DNA of 64,000 nucleotides, from contig JASANG010000117.1 in assembly GCA_030248215.1 (NCBI GenBank), positions 124,001-188,000 of the forward strand, in the 5' to 3' direction. The DNA comes from Enoplolaimus lenunculus. Taxonomy: Eukaryota > Nematoda > Enoplea > Enoplida > Thoracostomopsidae. The notes under the pieces were generated by a model that was given only the letters and a program-made list of their open reading frames with translations, was not told where the DNA came from and did no database searches. Of the stretch, positions 1-10,940 are shown piece after piece (the stretch's first letter is position 1; every line of letters begins with the position of its first letter). Both the position numbers and the translations under genes were made by a program.

Positions 1-838
1 GATTTAAAGCGATCTGCGATACTTATATTTGCTAATAAACAAGACGTCAAAGGTTGCATGTCACCGGCTGATATATCTCAAGAGTTGAATCTTGCCGCAA
101 TGAAAACACACCGGCATCACATCCAGGCCTGTTGTGCGCTCACAGGCGACGGGTATGTGAACGTATATTTAATCAATTGATTGAGGGCATCGCGATATAC
201 TACGAAATACGAAATGTAAACAATGAACAGTGAGATAGTCGGAAAAGTTGTGGTTGAAATTAGGATATCCTGCTTGAACCAGACGATGTGAAGAAATACG
301 CTCAAGTTGCATAAAATTACATATATCGATGTGGAATTGGGAAACTTTAATTACTGTGTTTGAAGTCAGATGCTGAAAAAAATATACTTAGTTGTGTGAA
401 TAAAACTACATAATATGCAGAGATGGAAGTGGAAAAAAGTAGATATTGCATTAGTAGCCAGGTGCTGTGAAAAAGTATGCTTAATTTATGTGATTAAAAT
501 TACATGCCTACATTGAAATGCGTCCTTGTGATTTTTGTTCTATCTGAGGTGGCCAGATCCACCCGCCCCGTGTGTCCCCAAGTCACGCGATTGACAGGTA
601 ATGGTGCTAAAAGTGGTTACAACTACAAAGAAATTAGATGTGGAACGTGGCGAAGTTTTATTACGCGGGTAAACGCCGCCGCTCAGTTACTTTAGTATAA
701 AGTCGATATTAGGTTTCACATATTTACGGAAATCGCCAAATGTTTTGTTTCATTTTTTGTCATCATAAATTTCACCAGTGCATTTATTTTAGGCTACAAG
801 ATGGACTAGAATGGATGGTGTCACAACTTAATAGATAG
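1..838 (+). CDS. arl5: ARL5-like small GTPase, last two exons (partial)
   Basis: C-terminal 65 residues of an ADP-ribosylation-factor-like GTPase. Exon A is 1-152, read in frame from base 1. Exon B is 793-838 and ends in TAG at 836-838. The intron 153-792 has a GTATGT donor and a TTTTAG acceptor, and the split codon GG|G gives Gly. Seen: the guanine-specificity motif NKQD at residues 12-15 of the fragment, then CCALTGDG, then GLEWM near the end; this pattern matches ARL5A/B rather than ARF1 or ARL8. ARL5 proteins are known to act at the trans-Golgi network, where they recruit the GARP tether for endosome-to-Golgi traffic. Odd: the usual Pro-Trp pair before the CCALTG region is Arg-His here. 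The switch regions and the myristoylation site lie outside the window. No stop or frameshift is seen in either exon. Confidence 0.9.
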
Positions 839-1427
839 CCAACTGACAAACAAACAGCCATATCCAACGCGGTAACCATTTCTCAGTGCGGAGTCAGCAC
901 CAATAATATTTTGTTTGTATGACCTTTTCGAGAGCTACGCGGTCTCGTTATTCTCACAAAGCTTTCTGTTCTGCTCACTACATTACTGAGACAGAACCAG
1001 CTCTGAGAAAATATTCAAAACTAGTATGGTTGGATGTTTATATGGAAAATAATGTGTTAGGTTTGAAGTGTAAACTGTGACTGCCTTTATGTTCCGTGTT
1101 ACTCTAACGGAGCTTGTATTTATTGTTAGTTACGTAATAGGTATCTATGTTTTCTGACATACTATAGTGGTATACATACACAGAGTAAGAGGAAGTTCCA
1201 ATGCTAAATTTTGCAGAGCCACTGCGGAAATTTTTCTTCAGGTTTTGATAAACTTCATAAAGATTTTGACAGTTTCTACAAATGAAGCTCAAAGCGAAAA
1301 TTCCAAAATATTGGAGCTTCGCGTGAACTAAGAGGATGCAATCGAAACAAATGGTCTTACATATTTTAACCTTTTACGTACTCCCCTGCTCAATAATACA
1401 CGGCCGGCACCCTTGCAGGAGGGTTGG
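839..1427. other. ARL5 downstream sequence
   Basis: AT-rich sequence after the ARL5 stop codon, presumably including its 3' UTR. I see no gene and no strong repeat. The first AATAAA-like signal is far downstream, inside the next repeat, so the true poly(A) site is not clear. Confidence 0.4.
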
Positions 1428-1435
1428 ATAATACC

Positions 1436-1786
1436 AGCGTTGCTGCTCCGGCCGGAATTCCCTCAAAAATTCAATTTCTGTTCCTGTTCATGTATTTAAA
1501 GATGCCGGAACCGGAATTCTTACGGCTTTGTGGCAAATTTTCTTAATCATTTGAATGTCTGAATTCGAAAAATTGTTATTTCAACTTCACCGTTATTTCA
1601 ATTATTTCAATTGTGTAAATAAACTGTTTCTGGTGTGTTTTCGCAAAATTTAATGATGAAATAGCCTGAAAATTTGCTTAAGCTATTTTAGGTGTTTTTT
1701 AAAAAGTTCAACAGTAATTCGGTGATGAAAATTATATCAAATTTCGTTTCCTGTTCTGACAAAATATAGTTCCTGTTGGAACCCTG
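1436..1786 (+). mobile_element. hAT-like MITE, family CAGGGTTCC
   Basis: A 351-bp non-autonomous element. The left end reads CAGCGTTGC and the right end is GGAACCCTG, whose complement is CAGGGTTCC. Flanks GATAATAC (1428-1435) and GATAATAA (1787-1794) form an 8-bp target duplication with one mismatch, as expected for hAT. A second copy with the same internal sequence lies at 11033-11340, and fragments lie near 42590-42890 and 50745-51075. No coding capacity. Confidence 0.65.
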
Positions 1787-1844
1787 GATAATAAATGCTG
1801 TGCTGAAGTTTTACCCTAACTTTTCGTAATACTTACTCTTCCAG

Positions 1845-2310
1845 TGTTTTCGAACAAAACTTGCAACTGCGAGTTTTTGCTGCAAAAATTTGCACGAGTA
1901 ATTAAATGGGGTTGTAGCCTAGCTTTAATCAAAACACAATCAAAAATGCCAAATAACACTTGACAAGCTTAACCGAACATAAAAGTGCGTTTATCATAAA
2001 GCATTTATCCACGCTGGTTTATTGCTTACAGGTATTCAGGGTATCTGTATCACACAGACTACATGACTCCCACCACGCCTGCAAGGTGGCGGAGTCGCAG
2101 GGATTCTCTTGAAAATTCTTATCACATGGCATCACTATTCGCAGCCAAAATATGTAGCTCTAAATTTTTTAAACTTAATTTTCACTGAAATCCAGTCGAG
2201 TTGCATGATCTGTCACTCATGACAAATATAGATGTAGCTTGCAAAATTTGCACCTACTCACAGTAAAAAGTTGCACGAGTGAATTAGGGCTGTAATGGAC
2301 TGTAAAACAA
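1845..2310. repeat. Fragments of the TTGCAAGT / GCACGAGT repeat
   Basis: Two pieces (about 1845-1925 and 2225-2305) share the motifs TTGCAACTTGC, TTTGCACGAGT and GGGCTGTAAT. They match the two ends of the inverted-repeat element at 55430-55935, so this looks like one old copy split or rearranged. The sequence between them contains nothing recognisable. Confidence 0.4.
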
Positions 2311-2749
2311 TAGGAAAGTTTTTTATTCATCGATACTTGTACGTAAGTGCAGTTATGTGCGTATTATAATTTGTATGTAAAATAGGTATGTGGCGAGTTA
2401 CATTGAGTGGTGTATAGATGTATATATATTGCATATTCCTGTGGTGTATAGTTGAATATATAAGCATATTCCTAAGTTTCAGCATAAGGACAAGTGTATA
2501 GCAACTTAGCGTTGGCCTAAGCAAAAATAGTATAAAGGTGAAGCTAGTCTGTACGCCCCTCAAAGTAGCATTGGGCCAAATATATTGTATACATATGTAT
2601 ATATATCGTGGGTTATTTTGTTTCTGCTCATGTCGGTGCTATATGTCTTTGATGTGTATATGATATTACATTGTGTTGGGCCGATTTTGAATACCGAGGA
2701 ACGAATCTGACAGAGTGAATAGCCCATGTATAGAACAGGTGCCTCCAAA

Positions 2750-2885
2750 TTCTCGGGTAATATCCCAATTTCCAAAATCATAATTTCCCGGGTAATATAT
2801 CAATTTCCCAAAGTAGCAATATCCCGAGTAATATCCCAAGTTCCCAAAATAGCAATATCACGGCTAATATCTCAATTTTCCTTGT
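2750..2885. repeat. Degenerate CCCAATTTCCC minisatellite, short tract
   Basis: Repeated phrases of the type GGGTAATATCCCAATTTCC in tandem with heavy decay. It is the same sequence family as the longer tract at 3520-4255. Confidence 0.5.
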
Positions 2886-3519
2886 GAAGTCCAAATATCC
2901 TTAGGAAATTAGAATCGACTTGGGCCGAGTCTTAGATTCAGAGTCCAGCTTAGACTTTAGTCGCAGTCTTAAGTTTGGGTTATTCAGCAGGGCCCAAAAC
3001 CCCACTCAAAGTAAATCATTGTTTGGGCAAAATTTTTGACTGTGTTTTTACACCTTAATTGTAAGAACCGCTTAGTGCGAAGAACTTGGGGGGGCAGTAG
3101 CCCCCATCCTGCTTAGGATCCGTTAAAACAGCGGGGGTTGAGGGGAACGGCAGGCCCCTGAAAATTAACTCAGGAACTTGTCTTTTATTGTGTTCTCAAA
3201 GGGGTTGTGCCTCCCCCAAACCACAATACTGGGCAATTCACATAATGTTGAAATTGTACTAAACATTGTTGTTGTTTGTCTAATACATTTTTAAACAGAT
3301 AAGCCTTAAAATGATATCACAAATAGTGGATTCCTAGCTGGTGTGTTGCCAGGATTTCGTATCCGGAGGGTAGCCAAATTTTTTAACAAAAAAGTCAATA
3401 TATCATTTGAAATATGTGAGCAACGTAAAATAAAATTACGGTTTAAATTAGTACAAACCGGCAATTTTACCACTCCCATAAAGTTGAGGTTACCAAAGTT
3501 TTATTTTCCGACAGTCCTA

Positions 3520-4255
3520 TTTTCCCGGACATTATCCTAATTTCCCAAAATCCCATTTTCGCGGGTAATATCCCAATTTAAAAAATCCCGAATGAAAATG
3601 GTTGCACCAAAAATCGGAATTTCCCGGCAGAATGCCAATTTCTCGGGTAATATTCTAATTTCCCGGGTAACATCCAAATTTCCCGGGTAATATCCCAATT
3701 TCCCAAAATCCCGAGCGAAAAAGGTTGCACCGAAAATCGTAGTTTTACGGCCTAAGCAAAATGGCAATTTCCATGCATAGGCAGAATGGCAATTTCTCGG
3801 CGCAGGCAGAATCGCAATTTCGCTGCAGAATCCTAATTTCTCAACATCCCAATTTCCCGGGTAATATCCGAATGTTTTAAAATCCGAATTTCCCAGGTAA
3901 TAGCCCAATTTTCCAAACTCCCAATCTTCCAAAACCCCCAATTCCCGTAAAACCTAATTTCCCAAAACCCCAATTTCCCAAAATCCCGATTGAAAACGGT
4001 TGCGCCGAAAATAGCAATGCACCGGAGTATGCAGAATCACAATTTCCTGGCAGAATCCTTATTTCCCAAAATCCCAATTGCACGGGTCTATAGCATCCAA
4101 ATTTCCCAAAATCCCTATTTCCCAGATATTTCAATTTCCCAAAATCCCAGGCGAAACTCATTGCACCCGAAATCGCAATTTCCCGGCAGAATCGTAATTT
4201 CTCAAAATCTCAATTTTCCGGTTAATTCCCAATTTGCCGGGTAATATCCGTAGAT
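3520..4255. repeat. Degenerate CCCAATTTCCC minisatellite, long tract
   Basis: About 730 bp built from variants of CCCGGGTAATATCCCAATTT and CCCAAAATCCC. Embedded longer repeats include AAAATCCCGANTGAAAANGGTTGCACC, given here only as a pattern and seen near 3585, 3710, 3985 and 4145. The higher-order period is irregular. Open frames through it on both strands are by-products of the low-complexity sequence. A related short tract lies at 9420-9490. Confidence 0.6.
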
Positions 4256-4639
4256 TTTTGGAGGGGCCTGTTCAGTACATGGGCCAAGTGAATTTGCGTC
4301 TGATCGTTGTCTGCGCAAAATATACACTGCCAATGTTTAACAATTATTCCGTATCCAGTCGCATCCTGTGTAATAGAAAATTTTATGCGCTGAGAAAGGT
4401 AATATGTTCAACTTTTCCGTTTTACATTAACAACAGGCTTCAATTGATGCTTGGAGACAAATTACAGGGTTTAAACATAGTGTAAAATAGTTTCAAACAT
4501 GATTTATTTTTTGGAAACACAATTGAGGCGTGCAAATATTGATCGGGCTTTCTAAAATTTTAACGAAATAGCGAATGCATCGAAATTTTTTAAGATTTTC
4601 GGCCCATGTAAAGATCAGGGGCGGAACGTTTTCCTGTGG

Positions 4640-4760
4640 GACTGTAATAGAGTAAGCTTAAGCTTTAGCTAATTTGTTTTGCGTGGCTTACGCTTAGGCT
4701 TAGGAGTATGATCATTCTTACGCTTGGGTTTAGGCTTAGGCTTAGGAATATACTTATAAT
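4640..4760 (+). repeat. Short TTAGGC-rich tract
   Basis: Imperfect GCTTAGGCTTAGG units; a similar, more decayed stretch is at 10620-10680. The unit equals the nematode telomere hexamer, but the array is far too short and degenerate to be a telomere remnant. Confidence 0.35.
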
Positions 4761-4769
4761 ACTGTGCCG

Positions 4770-6330
4770 CCCATGGTCTTTACACTGGCCAGATTTTGGA
4801 TGAATTTCGTACTTTGATTTAATTTCGAACCATGCAGCATATCTGTGACGAAAAATTGCGAGATGTAGATATACCTGATTTATTCTGAACGTGAAAATAA
4901 CAGAATTTCTGTTATTTCTATAACAGAAATGAACGCCGATTTTTGCTGGAAACAGATATCTGGTTTCACCATGATATTAAATATTAAACTAGTAGGGAGC
5001 AAAATTACAGGAATCGTGTGGAAGATAAAACGTTCACTGCATTAATTTATCTACGTTAAAAATATAAAATAGCATATAATCCCTTTTATAGAAGTGCTAA
5101 ACAAATGCGAATATTCACTCTTTCGGTGTTGGTAAATGGTGTTGTAATGTTTGAAGTAAACTTTTCTTGTTTTTAATATATTACCGGCACATGTCTAGTA
5201 TAAATACCGCAGATGAGAGTCCCATGAAAGAGTTGAAATTGGGATATGTGATTGGAACGGAGAATTAAATTGTCACAGGAAATTATAGTGTACTTTCGAA
5301 CGTCTGTAGTTTCCTCTTAGTAAACACACCTGGTTCATAACGCCTGCTTCCCATGATATTGTAGTCGCCTGAAAATGACTAAAATCTCGTACTTCCATAT
5401 GTGGTACCTTTATACGCAAAACACCAGAACCCTGGAATTGTTCAACGGATCCACTTATCTAAAAAGCTGTGGTGAACAACTGCTGAAACCTTCCAACAGC
5501 GTTCACACGCTTTGATGTGCGATTATATACTAATACAGCTGCTGGGCAGGGTGCGACTGGGAAGCTCTTGCTCCATCCAGGATGTAACCTTTGTAATGGT
5601 AAATCATTTTAAGCTCAGTACACTGCAAGAAATGGTGAGTCAAATTGACTCTCCGAAATAGACTTCCTGACTACACAAACTGAGTCAAGATTCGACTCCG
5701 CCAGAGTCAAATTGAATATACATATATACATTAGGGGGTCAAACTATAACGCATTAGGGGAATCAAAATATACGACAACGGCAAACAGGATTAAGAAACA
5801 TGGTTGTTTTTCCATGTATCGGTACAACCCCAGGTCTGCATTTGACTCAGGCAGTGTAAAATGTTTGCTTGAGGTTTCCGAAGATTTTTCACCCAATTGT
5901 TAAACCATGAAAATTTAGGCGTTTTAATTTTACGCTTCAAATTGTCCCTACGTGACATGTGAATATCTAAGGCGTTGTTTTCCTGTTTCAAAACTTATTT
6001 CTGCTGCAAAAATTTTGCGTTAATGGGGGTCTGCCGCCCCCAAGCCTCCTGCACTAAGCATATTATTGAAACCGTTAAAATGACAGAAATAGTTTTGAAG
6101 TTTTATGCTCATCCATGCTTACTATTCAAATCGCCGGGGGGTCCATAATTTGTCTCAATAAACGTGAAAGATTGTGGCGGGGTAAGTTTTTCCTTGTGAG
6201 GGAAAAGGAGGGGCGGCAGCCTCCTATCCTGCCTAGTTTCCCTTCAAATCGCAGTGGGGTACCGCAGTTTGTCTTTACGTGAAAGATTATGGCTGGGGGA
6301 ACTATAGAAGTGTCTTAATTACTTTTTAAA
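4770..6330. other. Intergenic, no gene seen
   Basis: AT-rich with no supportable coding exon. It contains a small cluster of GAGTC/GACTC words at 5635-5710 and G-rich fragments of a dispersed repeat (GGGGGTCTGCCGCCCCC and related) at 6015-6250. Confidence 0.4.
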
Positions 6331-6474
6331 TTTTAAGTTTTTCCCGTTTTCCAAACAAAACCTATGGTTCAGATTTTTCTGCCTATTAACCAGGGAGAAC
6401 CAATATATACGTTTTATATTTTCCCGTTTTCCAAAACAAAACCTATGCTTCAGATTTTCCCGACGTGAAAAATG

Positions 6475-6787
6475 TCGGAGCCGGAGGTCATCGAAACTTG
6501 CCGGTGAGGTGAAATTATGTAGTAACGATGATGTTTAAGTTAATTTTAGCCAATATCTGCAATATTCTGTTAATTTGTTTGGTTTTCGCTAATTTTCTGC
6601 GAATTTTCGGAAATTCTTTCCTGAAAATTGTGACAAAATTTAAAACGAAACGCGTTCAAACAGATAAATTTTGCAAAAATATGCAAAATTTTACTACCGA
6701 AATTGCTAGAACCTGCGGCGAAAACTTTAACGGAGCTGGAGGACGATTTTATGCCGGAGCCGGAGGCAGACCTCCGGTTGTACCCTG
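6475..6787 (+). mobile_element. CCGGAG-type MITE, copy 1
   Basis: About 310 bp ending in CCTCCGGTTGTACCCTGCC. The complement of this end is the start of copy 2 at 8976 (GCAGGGTGCAACCGGAGG), so the family has terminal inverted repeats of about 17 bp. The body is shared with copies at 8976-9262, 35160-35489, 36225-36505 and 46300-46598. The left end of this copy is decayed. No protein is encoded. Confidence 0.65.
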
Positions 6788-6821
6788 CCACCCAGGTGTC
6801 ACGGGCAGATTTTTCCCCCTT

Positions 6822-7036
6822 GAAATTTCTGTCCGGGCAGATTTTTTCTCCAAATGCTCTGGCAGATTTTTCTCTCCAGAAGTATCCGCCCAGACAGAAT
6901 TTTAATTTTTTGAGCGGGCAGATTCCACCCCCGCCCGGGAAATTTCTGTCCGGGCAGATTTTTCCTCCACATGCTCTGGCAGATTTTTCTCTCCACAAGT
7001 ATTCGCCCAGACAGTATTTTAATTTTTTTGAGTGGA
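6822..7036 (+). repeat. Duplicated subterminal block of the Ginger element
   Basis: A block of about 97 bp occurs twice with a 118-bp period (about 6822-6917 and 6939-7036). Both copies contain TGTCCGGGCAGATTTTT, CTGGCAGATTTTTCTCTCCA and TATNCGCCCAGACAG. The core GGGCAGATTTTT is also in the terminal repeat, so these may be multiple transposase-binding sites at the left end. Confidence 0.6.
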
Positions 7037-7137
7037 CGATGGTATATATACATATCAACTGAAGTACTCACTCAATTTTCTATACGCAGTTTCTTTTTAG
7101 GGATATAATTTTAAAAAAAATCATACTTAACATAAAA

Positions 7138-8037
7138 TGGATTTAGAATATAATGGAATATTGGATTATGTGAAGAACAAGAAATATCCCGAATCATGGT
7201 CACAATTAGGGCCAAGTGTTGCCAAGAACCTAAAAAAGCGTTACACCCACTCCAAGGTAAAACAGTGTGGTACCACATTGAAATTGATGTAGTATCCATG
7301 ACTGAGTCATTCAAAGGGAATAAATTTATTTTAGTGATTTCTGACTTTTTGTCAAAGTGGCCTGAAGCCATTGTACTACCCAGTAAATCTGCAGTTAGTG
7401 TCGCCACTGCACTTTATGACATTTTCCTTGACAAGGGCTTTCCCGCGGTTGTCTTCAGATCAGGGCAGGGAATTTGTCAATAAAGTGTTAGATGAGCTAT
7501 TCAGCATTAACAAAATTGAACGTCCAAGTTATCATCCGCGCTCCCAGGTGTTGTTGGAACGCTATAATCAAACACTCCCAAAAACTCTTTTGAAAATGGT
7601 GGCTAATGACGACATTAGAAATTGGAATATGTATCTCAAAGAAGCTCTGTTTACCGTTGTGCTCCTCAATCAGGGACAAGAGTAAAACCATTCGAACTAA
7701 TGTATGGAAGAACTGCTCAAATTGACAACGCTGAAACTGTGCTCAATACCAGGACTGTTTCTCGCTTGTTGCCTGAGAATAAAGCAACAGAAAATATAGC
7801 TAAAGCTCAGAAAAAAATGAAAATTGTTCACGACCGTCGCCGAAAAACAACAAAAGCTATTTGTGAAGGCGACGTTTCGTTGTTTAACGCCATAAAACTG
7901 GGTCGAAAAGGTTCGACACAGGAACATGCATGGAGTGGTCCATTTAAAGTTGTGAAAGTGCTACCAAAGAATAGAGTTCAACTAAAAATATTGCCACGGA
8001 TAAAACCCTCGCTACGATTTATTCATCTAGTCTACTA
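7138..8037 (+). pseudogene. Ginger integrase/transposase remnant
   Basis: Fossil of the element's transposase. Recognisable parts in order are a start region near 7138, an RNase-H-fold integrase core with the first catalytic Asp context (IEIDVV) and a segment resembling SDQGxEF, a VERYNQT-like region, and a C-terminal GPF module (SGPFKVVKVL) near 7935-7970. Family assignment rests on this domain order, the Ginger-type ends and the 4-bp duplication of the host element. Not expected to be functional. Confidence 0.75.
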
Positions 8038-8159
8038 AAAAAGTATATTAAAAGGGATTCAACTACCATAAGCAAACAGTCAAAAACGACCCAAAACCGA
8101 TGTTAATAGCAATCTTGTCGAATGAAAAGTTATTGAATGCATTCATCTCACTAATGGTG

Positions 8160-8650
8160 ACAAATTTGATCTATTAAATTCGCGGCGGCTTAACGACACA
8201 CATCAATGCCGCGCCAATTTTGGTTAGACAGCATTATCAAGATATTCACGGAATAAATTACACTTTAACACTTGAAATTTGGTACGAAGGTGACTCCACA
8301 GAAGGAAAATTTATTCAAATTCACCACGTTCGTGGTAAACACTGGCTGTCCACGGCTGCAGATGGTGTTATTAAAGTATACGATCCGTTGCCGTTTAACC
8401 TAGATGTCGAGCTTCAGCGGGTATTGTCTCGTGTGTACGCCCACCTACAGAATCAGGGAATTATTCGCCTGTCAATTACACCAGTAGTATAAGAACAAGG
8501 GTTTGATGACTGTGGGCTCTTTGCAATAGCCATATGGTGGACCTAGCTATGGGTACATGCCCAAGTCACAGGATCTATGACCAGCAAGTTATGCGCGGAC
8601 ATTTGTACGAATGTTTTGAATCAGGCATTATAAGTGAATTTCCAGGAATA
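8160..8650 (+). pseudogene. Ulp1/C48 cysteine-protease-like remnant
   Basis: Downstream of the integrase fossil, inside the same transposon ends. The sequence shows the HWLST context typical of the catalytic His region, and further on a DDCGLFAIA segment, the classical Asp-Cys context of Ulp1-type proteases. Some Ginger elements are known to carry a cysteine-protease domain. Broken, with no predicted function. Confidence 0.65.
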
Positions 8651-8975
8651 TAGAGGGAGAACAAAGAATCTTTAGAGTTTATAACTTTCGAGGTCATATA
8701 CTAAATTAGCAGAAAGAAGTGTACGTATATACTTGGTGCTACTTTGGTAATTTTTTTGTATTCATTTTGTAAATTTGTATAATATTTGTATATATTAAAA
8801 ATTCCGGGGAGAAAAATCTGCCCGTGACACAGGCATAATCGGACCGTTTAAATTTTCCACTTTTTCCGTTTTCCAAATAAACTTTACAGTACAGATTTTC
8901 CCTACCGAACCAGGGTATATACAGGGTTATGAATTTTACAGTTTTCCACGCAAACAGTGGAGTTCCTAGCCGGCA

Positions 8976-9262
8976 GGGTGCAACCGGAGGTTAACGATAC
9001 CGGAGCCGGAGGTGAACAAAACTTGCCGGAGCAGGAGCTGAGGCGAAATTAGGTAGTAAACATGATGGTTAATTAGTTCATTTTATCCAATATCTGTAAT
9101 ATGTTGTTAAGTTGTTTGGTTTTAAGCTAATTTTATGCGAAATTTCGGAAATTTTCTGACAAAAGTATTAAAATATAATGCGCTAAACGGATAAATTTTG
9201 AAAAATTATGAGAGAACTTTACTACTGGAGCTTCCGGAACCTCCGTCGAAAATTCTACCGGA
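8976..9262 (+). mobile_element. CCGGAG-type MITE, copy 2 (right end lost)
   Basis: Starts with GCAGGGTGCAACCGGAGG. The body matches copy 1 (TTGTTTGGTTTTAAGCTAATT and TAAACGGATAAATTTTG regions). The expected right end is replaced at about 9262 by the C-rich block. Confidence 0.65.
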
Positions 9263-9415
9263 GCCGGGGGCCCCCCCCCGCTCTTCCCCCATAACCACCC
9301 CACCGGGAGTGCCTCCGATGCCCCCCCGCCCAATCTTCCCCCCATGAAAACAACCCCCCCTCCTCTCCTCCTCGGGCCCCCCACCCAAAAAGCCCCCCCC
9401 CAAAACCGCATTCCC
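9262..9415. repeat. C-rich low-complexity block
   Basis: About 150 bp dominated by runs of six to ten C, abruptly different from the AT-rich surroundings, beginning inside a MITE that should continue. It may be a true simple repeat or an assembly or read error. Confidence 0.6.
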
Positions 9416-10729
9416 CGGAATTTTACTCGGATATTATCCGGGAAATTGCGATTTTGGGATATTACCCGGGAAATTGAATTTTAGGGGTCAAAATATAATG
9501 GGGTTGAAAATATAATACAGTAGGGGAGTCAAAATATAATGGGGAGTCAAAATATACCATACCGTTTACCAGAATTCCAAGTGGGTGAAGAATTACAATT
9601 TTTTACCTGCGCGCTTTGCAATTCTTTACCGCTGGTATATCCGCGTGAATTTTTTTACTCTTCGCGTTAATCCAGCGGGTCACGTGCAGCTCTGACGTAG
9701 AGTCGACTTGTAAAGCAAGTGAGTACAATGTGTATGCGAAATGATGCATATGACGCCGTGTATTATAACTTTTAGCATGTGTACTTCCGAAAGCCACACA
9801 CGTTTGGAAAATCTTTGGCATACACATTCCCTTTGATATTGCTTGAGTACCACAATGAGTACTAAACTGAAAATCCGCACTCAAGATGCGCATCACCACT
9901 AACGTATTCATTTAATATAATAATGTATAATAGTAACTTTTAACAAATAAACAAAAATGGGTATAATTGAAATTTTATTCGAAATCAAACAATTATAGCA
10001 CCTTATATCACTCAGCTGTAAGTAACGTGAAAAATATATGGGCCGGGTATCCTGGAAATATGTAATTTTTAATTACTGCTGTTGCGTCTATAGTATCACA
10101 TACCTCTTACCAAAGTTGTTTTCAGGAGTGATTCCAGTCGTTACAGTGAAACCCATCGCTGGGTAAAACAATTGTTTATGTGAAACCAACCGTTAGGGTG
10201 AAATCAATCCATGAATGAAAGCAGGGAAAGCAAACATTAGGCCGAATAAACTTTTTTCGTTGGATTTTTCTGCCAACTACGTACTACTTATTAATATTGA
10301 ATACGTGAGAAATCTATTGTCAAACTATGAGAGTACCCAAATAAGGACCCGCGAAAGGGCTGGAAACAGTACCTTGTTAATATATCAACGACCCTTCATG
10401 CTCAATTCGCAATTCCTCAGAGCTCCTCTGCCATAACGAAGTTATACTTTTTACAACTAAAAACAAACACCGAATATCTATTTGTTAGCGCTCGCAGCCA
10501 GCTATGGTCACGATTGCCAATACAAAGAGCAGTTGTTGATCAAAATACGTAAGCCCTGTGCAATCTCATCAGCTTAGATCTACGTCTAACTTAGGGTTTT
10601 TTACCTTTTGGTATACACATTGATTCAGGATTAGGCTAGGTTTGATTCACGCTTAGGCTGACAATCAGGCTTAGGCCTAAATTTCTGAATTGTATTCGGC
10701 ACCGATTCAGTAACAGGGGGTGGCATTCA
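9416..10729. other. Intergenic, downstream of ftsj3
   Basis: No coding exon seen. It holds a decayed CCCGGGAAATTG tract (9416-9490), a short GTCAAAATATAATGGGG repeat (9485-9560) and, at 10130-10215, a few decayed units resembling the 18-bp minisatellite of 51684-52160. A TTTATT at 9974-9979 (AATAAA on the minus strand) is a distant poly(A) candidate for ftsj3. Confidence 0.4.
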
Positions 10730-10940
10730 TCACTTTCTCCCTTTCGAATTCTTTTTCGTTTTCCGTTGCTGCGCCGCTTTCAATCCACGTGTATCTTTTT
10801 TCATTCGCGGATCGACCACTTTAAATCGACCCTTTACTCCGGCTGGTCTCCGCGCTCGTTTGCCCACTTGACCTTTCTTTGCAACGACGTAGGTTACTTC
10901 TGGCTTTTTGTTTACAGACGCACGCGTTGCTTTATATATT
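10730..10940 (-). CDS. ftsj3: ftsj3 exon 17 (C-terminus)
   Basis: Residues 711-780, stop TGA at 10732-10730. Contains the highly conserved [28 protein letters not shown] and a Lys/Arg-rich end typical of nucleolar Spb1 proteins. The acceptor at 10941-10942 was chosen because it gives the phase needed after exon 16. Confidence 0.93.

Larger units (their letters stand above)
6797..8829 (+). mobile_element. Ginger-type DNA transposon, broken copy
   Basis: The left end is TGTCACGGGCAGATTTTT at 6797, and the right end at 8829 is its inverted match, ending CTGCCCGTGACA. The flanks CAGG (6793-6796) and CAGG (8830-8833) form a perfect 4-bp target duplication. The interior carries remains of a retroviral-type integrase with a GPF segment, followed by a Ulp1/C48 protease-like segment. 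Known of the family: Ginger1 transposons have TGTNR...YNACA ends, 4-bp duplications and a Ty3-like integrase with a GPY/F module. There is no LTR, reverse transcriptase or capsid region. The copy is a fossil with several breaks, roughly four or more. The preserved ends suggest moderate rather than extreme age. Confidence 0.85.

Noticed and set aside
3537-4244. Open frames with repeated Gly-Lys-Leu-Gly peptides
   Set aside because: They read the degenerate CCCAATTTCCC minisatellite.
4640-4760. Interstitial telomere
   Set aside because: Only a few imperfect TTAGGC units, dispersed and mixed with other words.
6528-7071. Open frames of 90-160 codons on both strands
   Set aside because: They overlap the CCGGAG MITE and the duplicated subterminal block of the transposon; peptide repeats mirror the DNA duplication.
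6797-8829. LTR retroelement or Polinton as source of the integrase and protease
   Set aside because: No LTRs, reverse transcriptase, polymerase or capsid region; 4-bp duplication and TGTCA ends fit Ginger, while Polintons have 6-bp duplications and much longer bodies.
9133-9411. Gly-rich open frame
   Set aside because: Produced by the C-rich low-complexity block.
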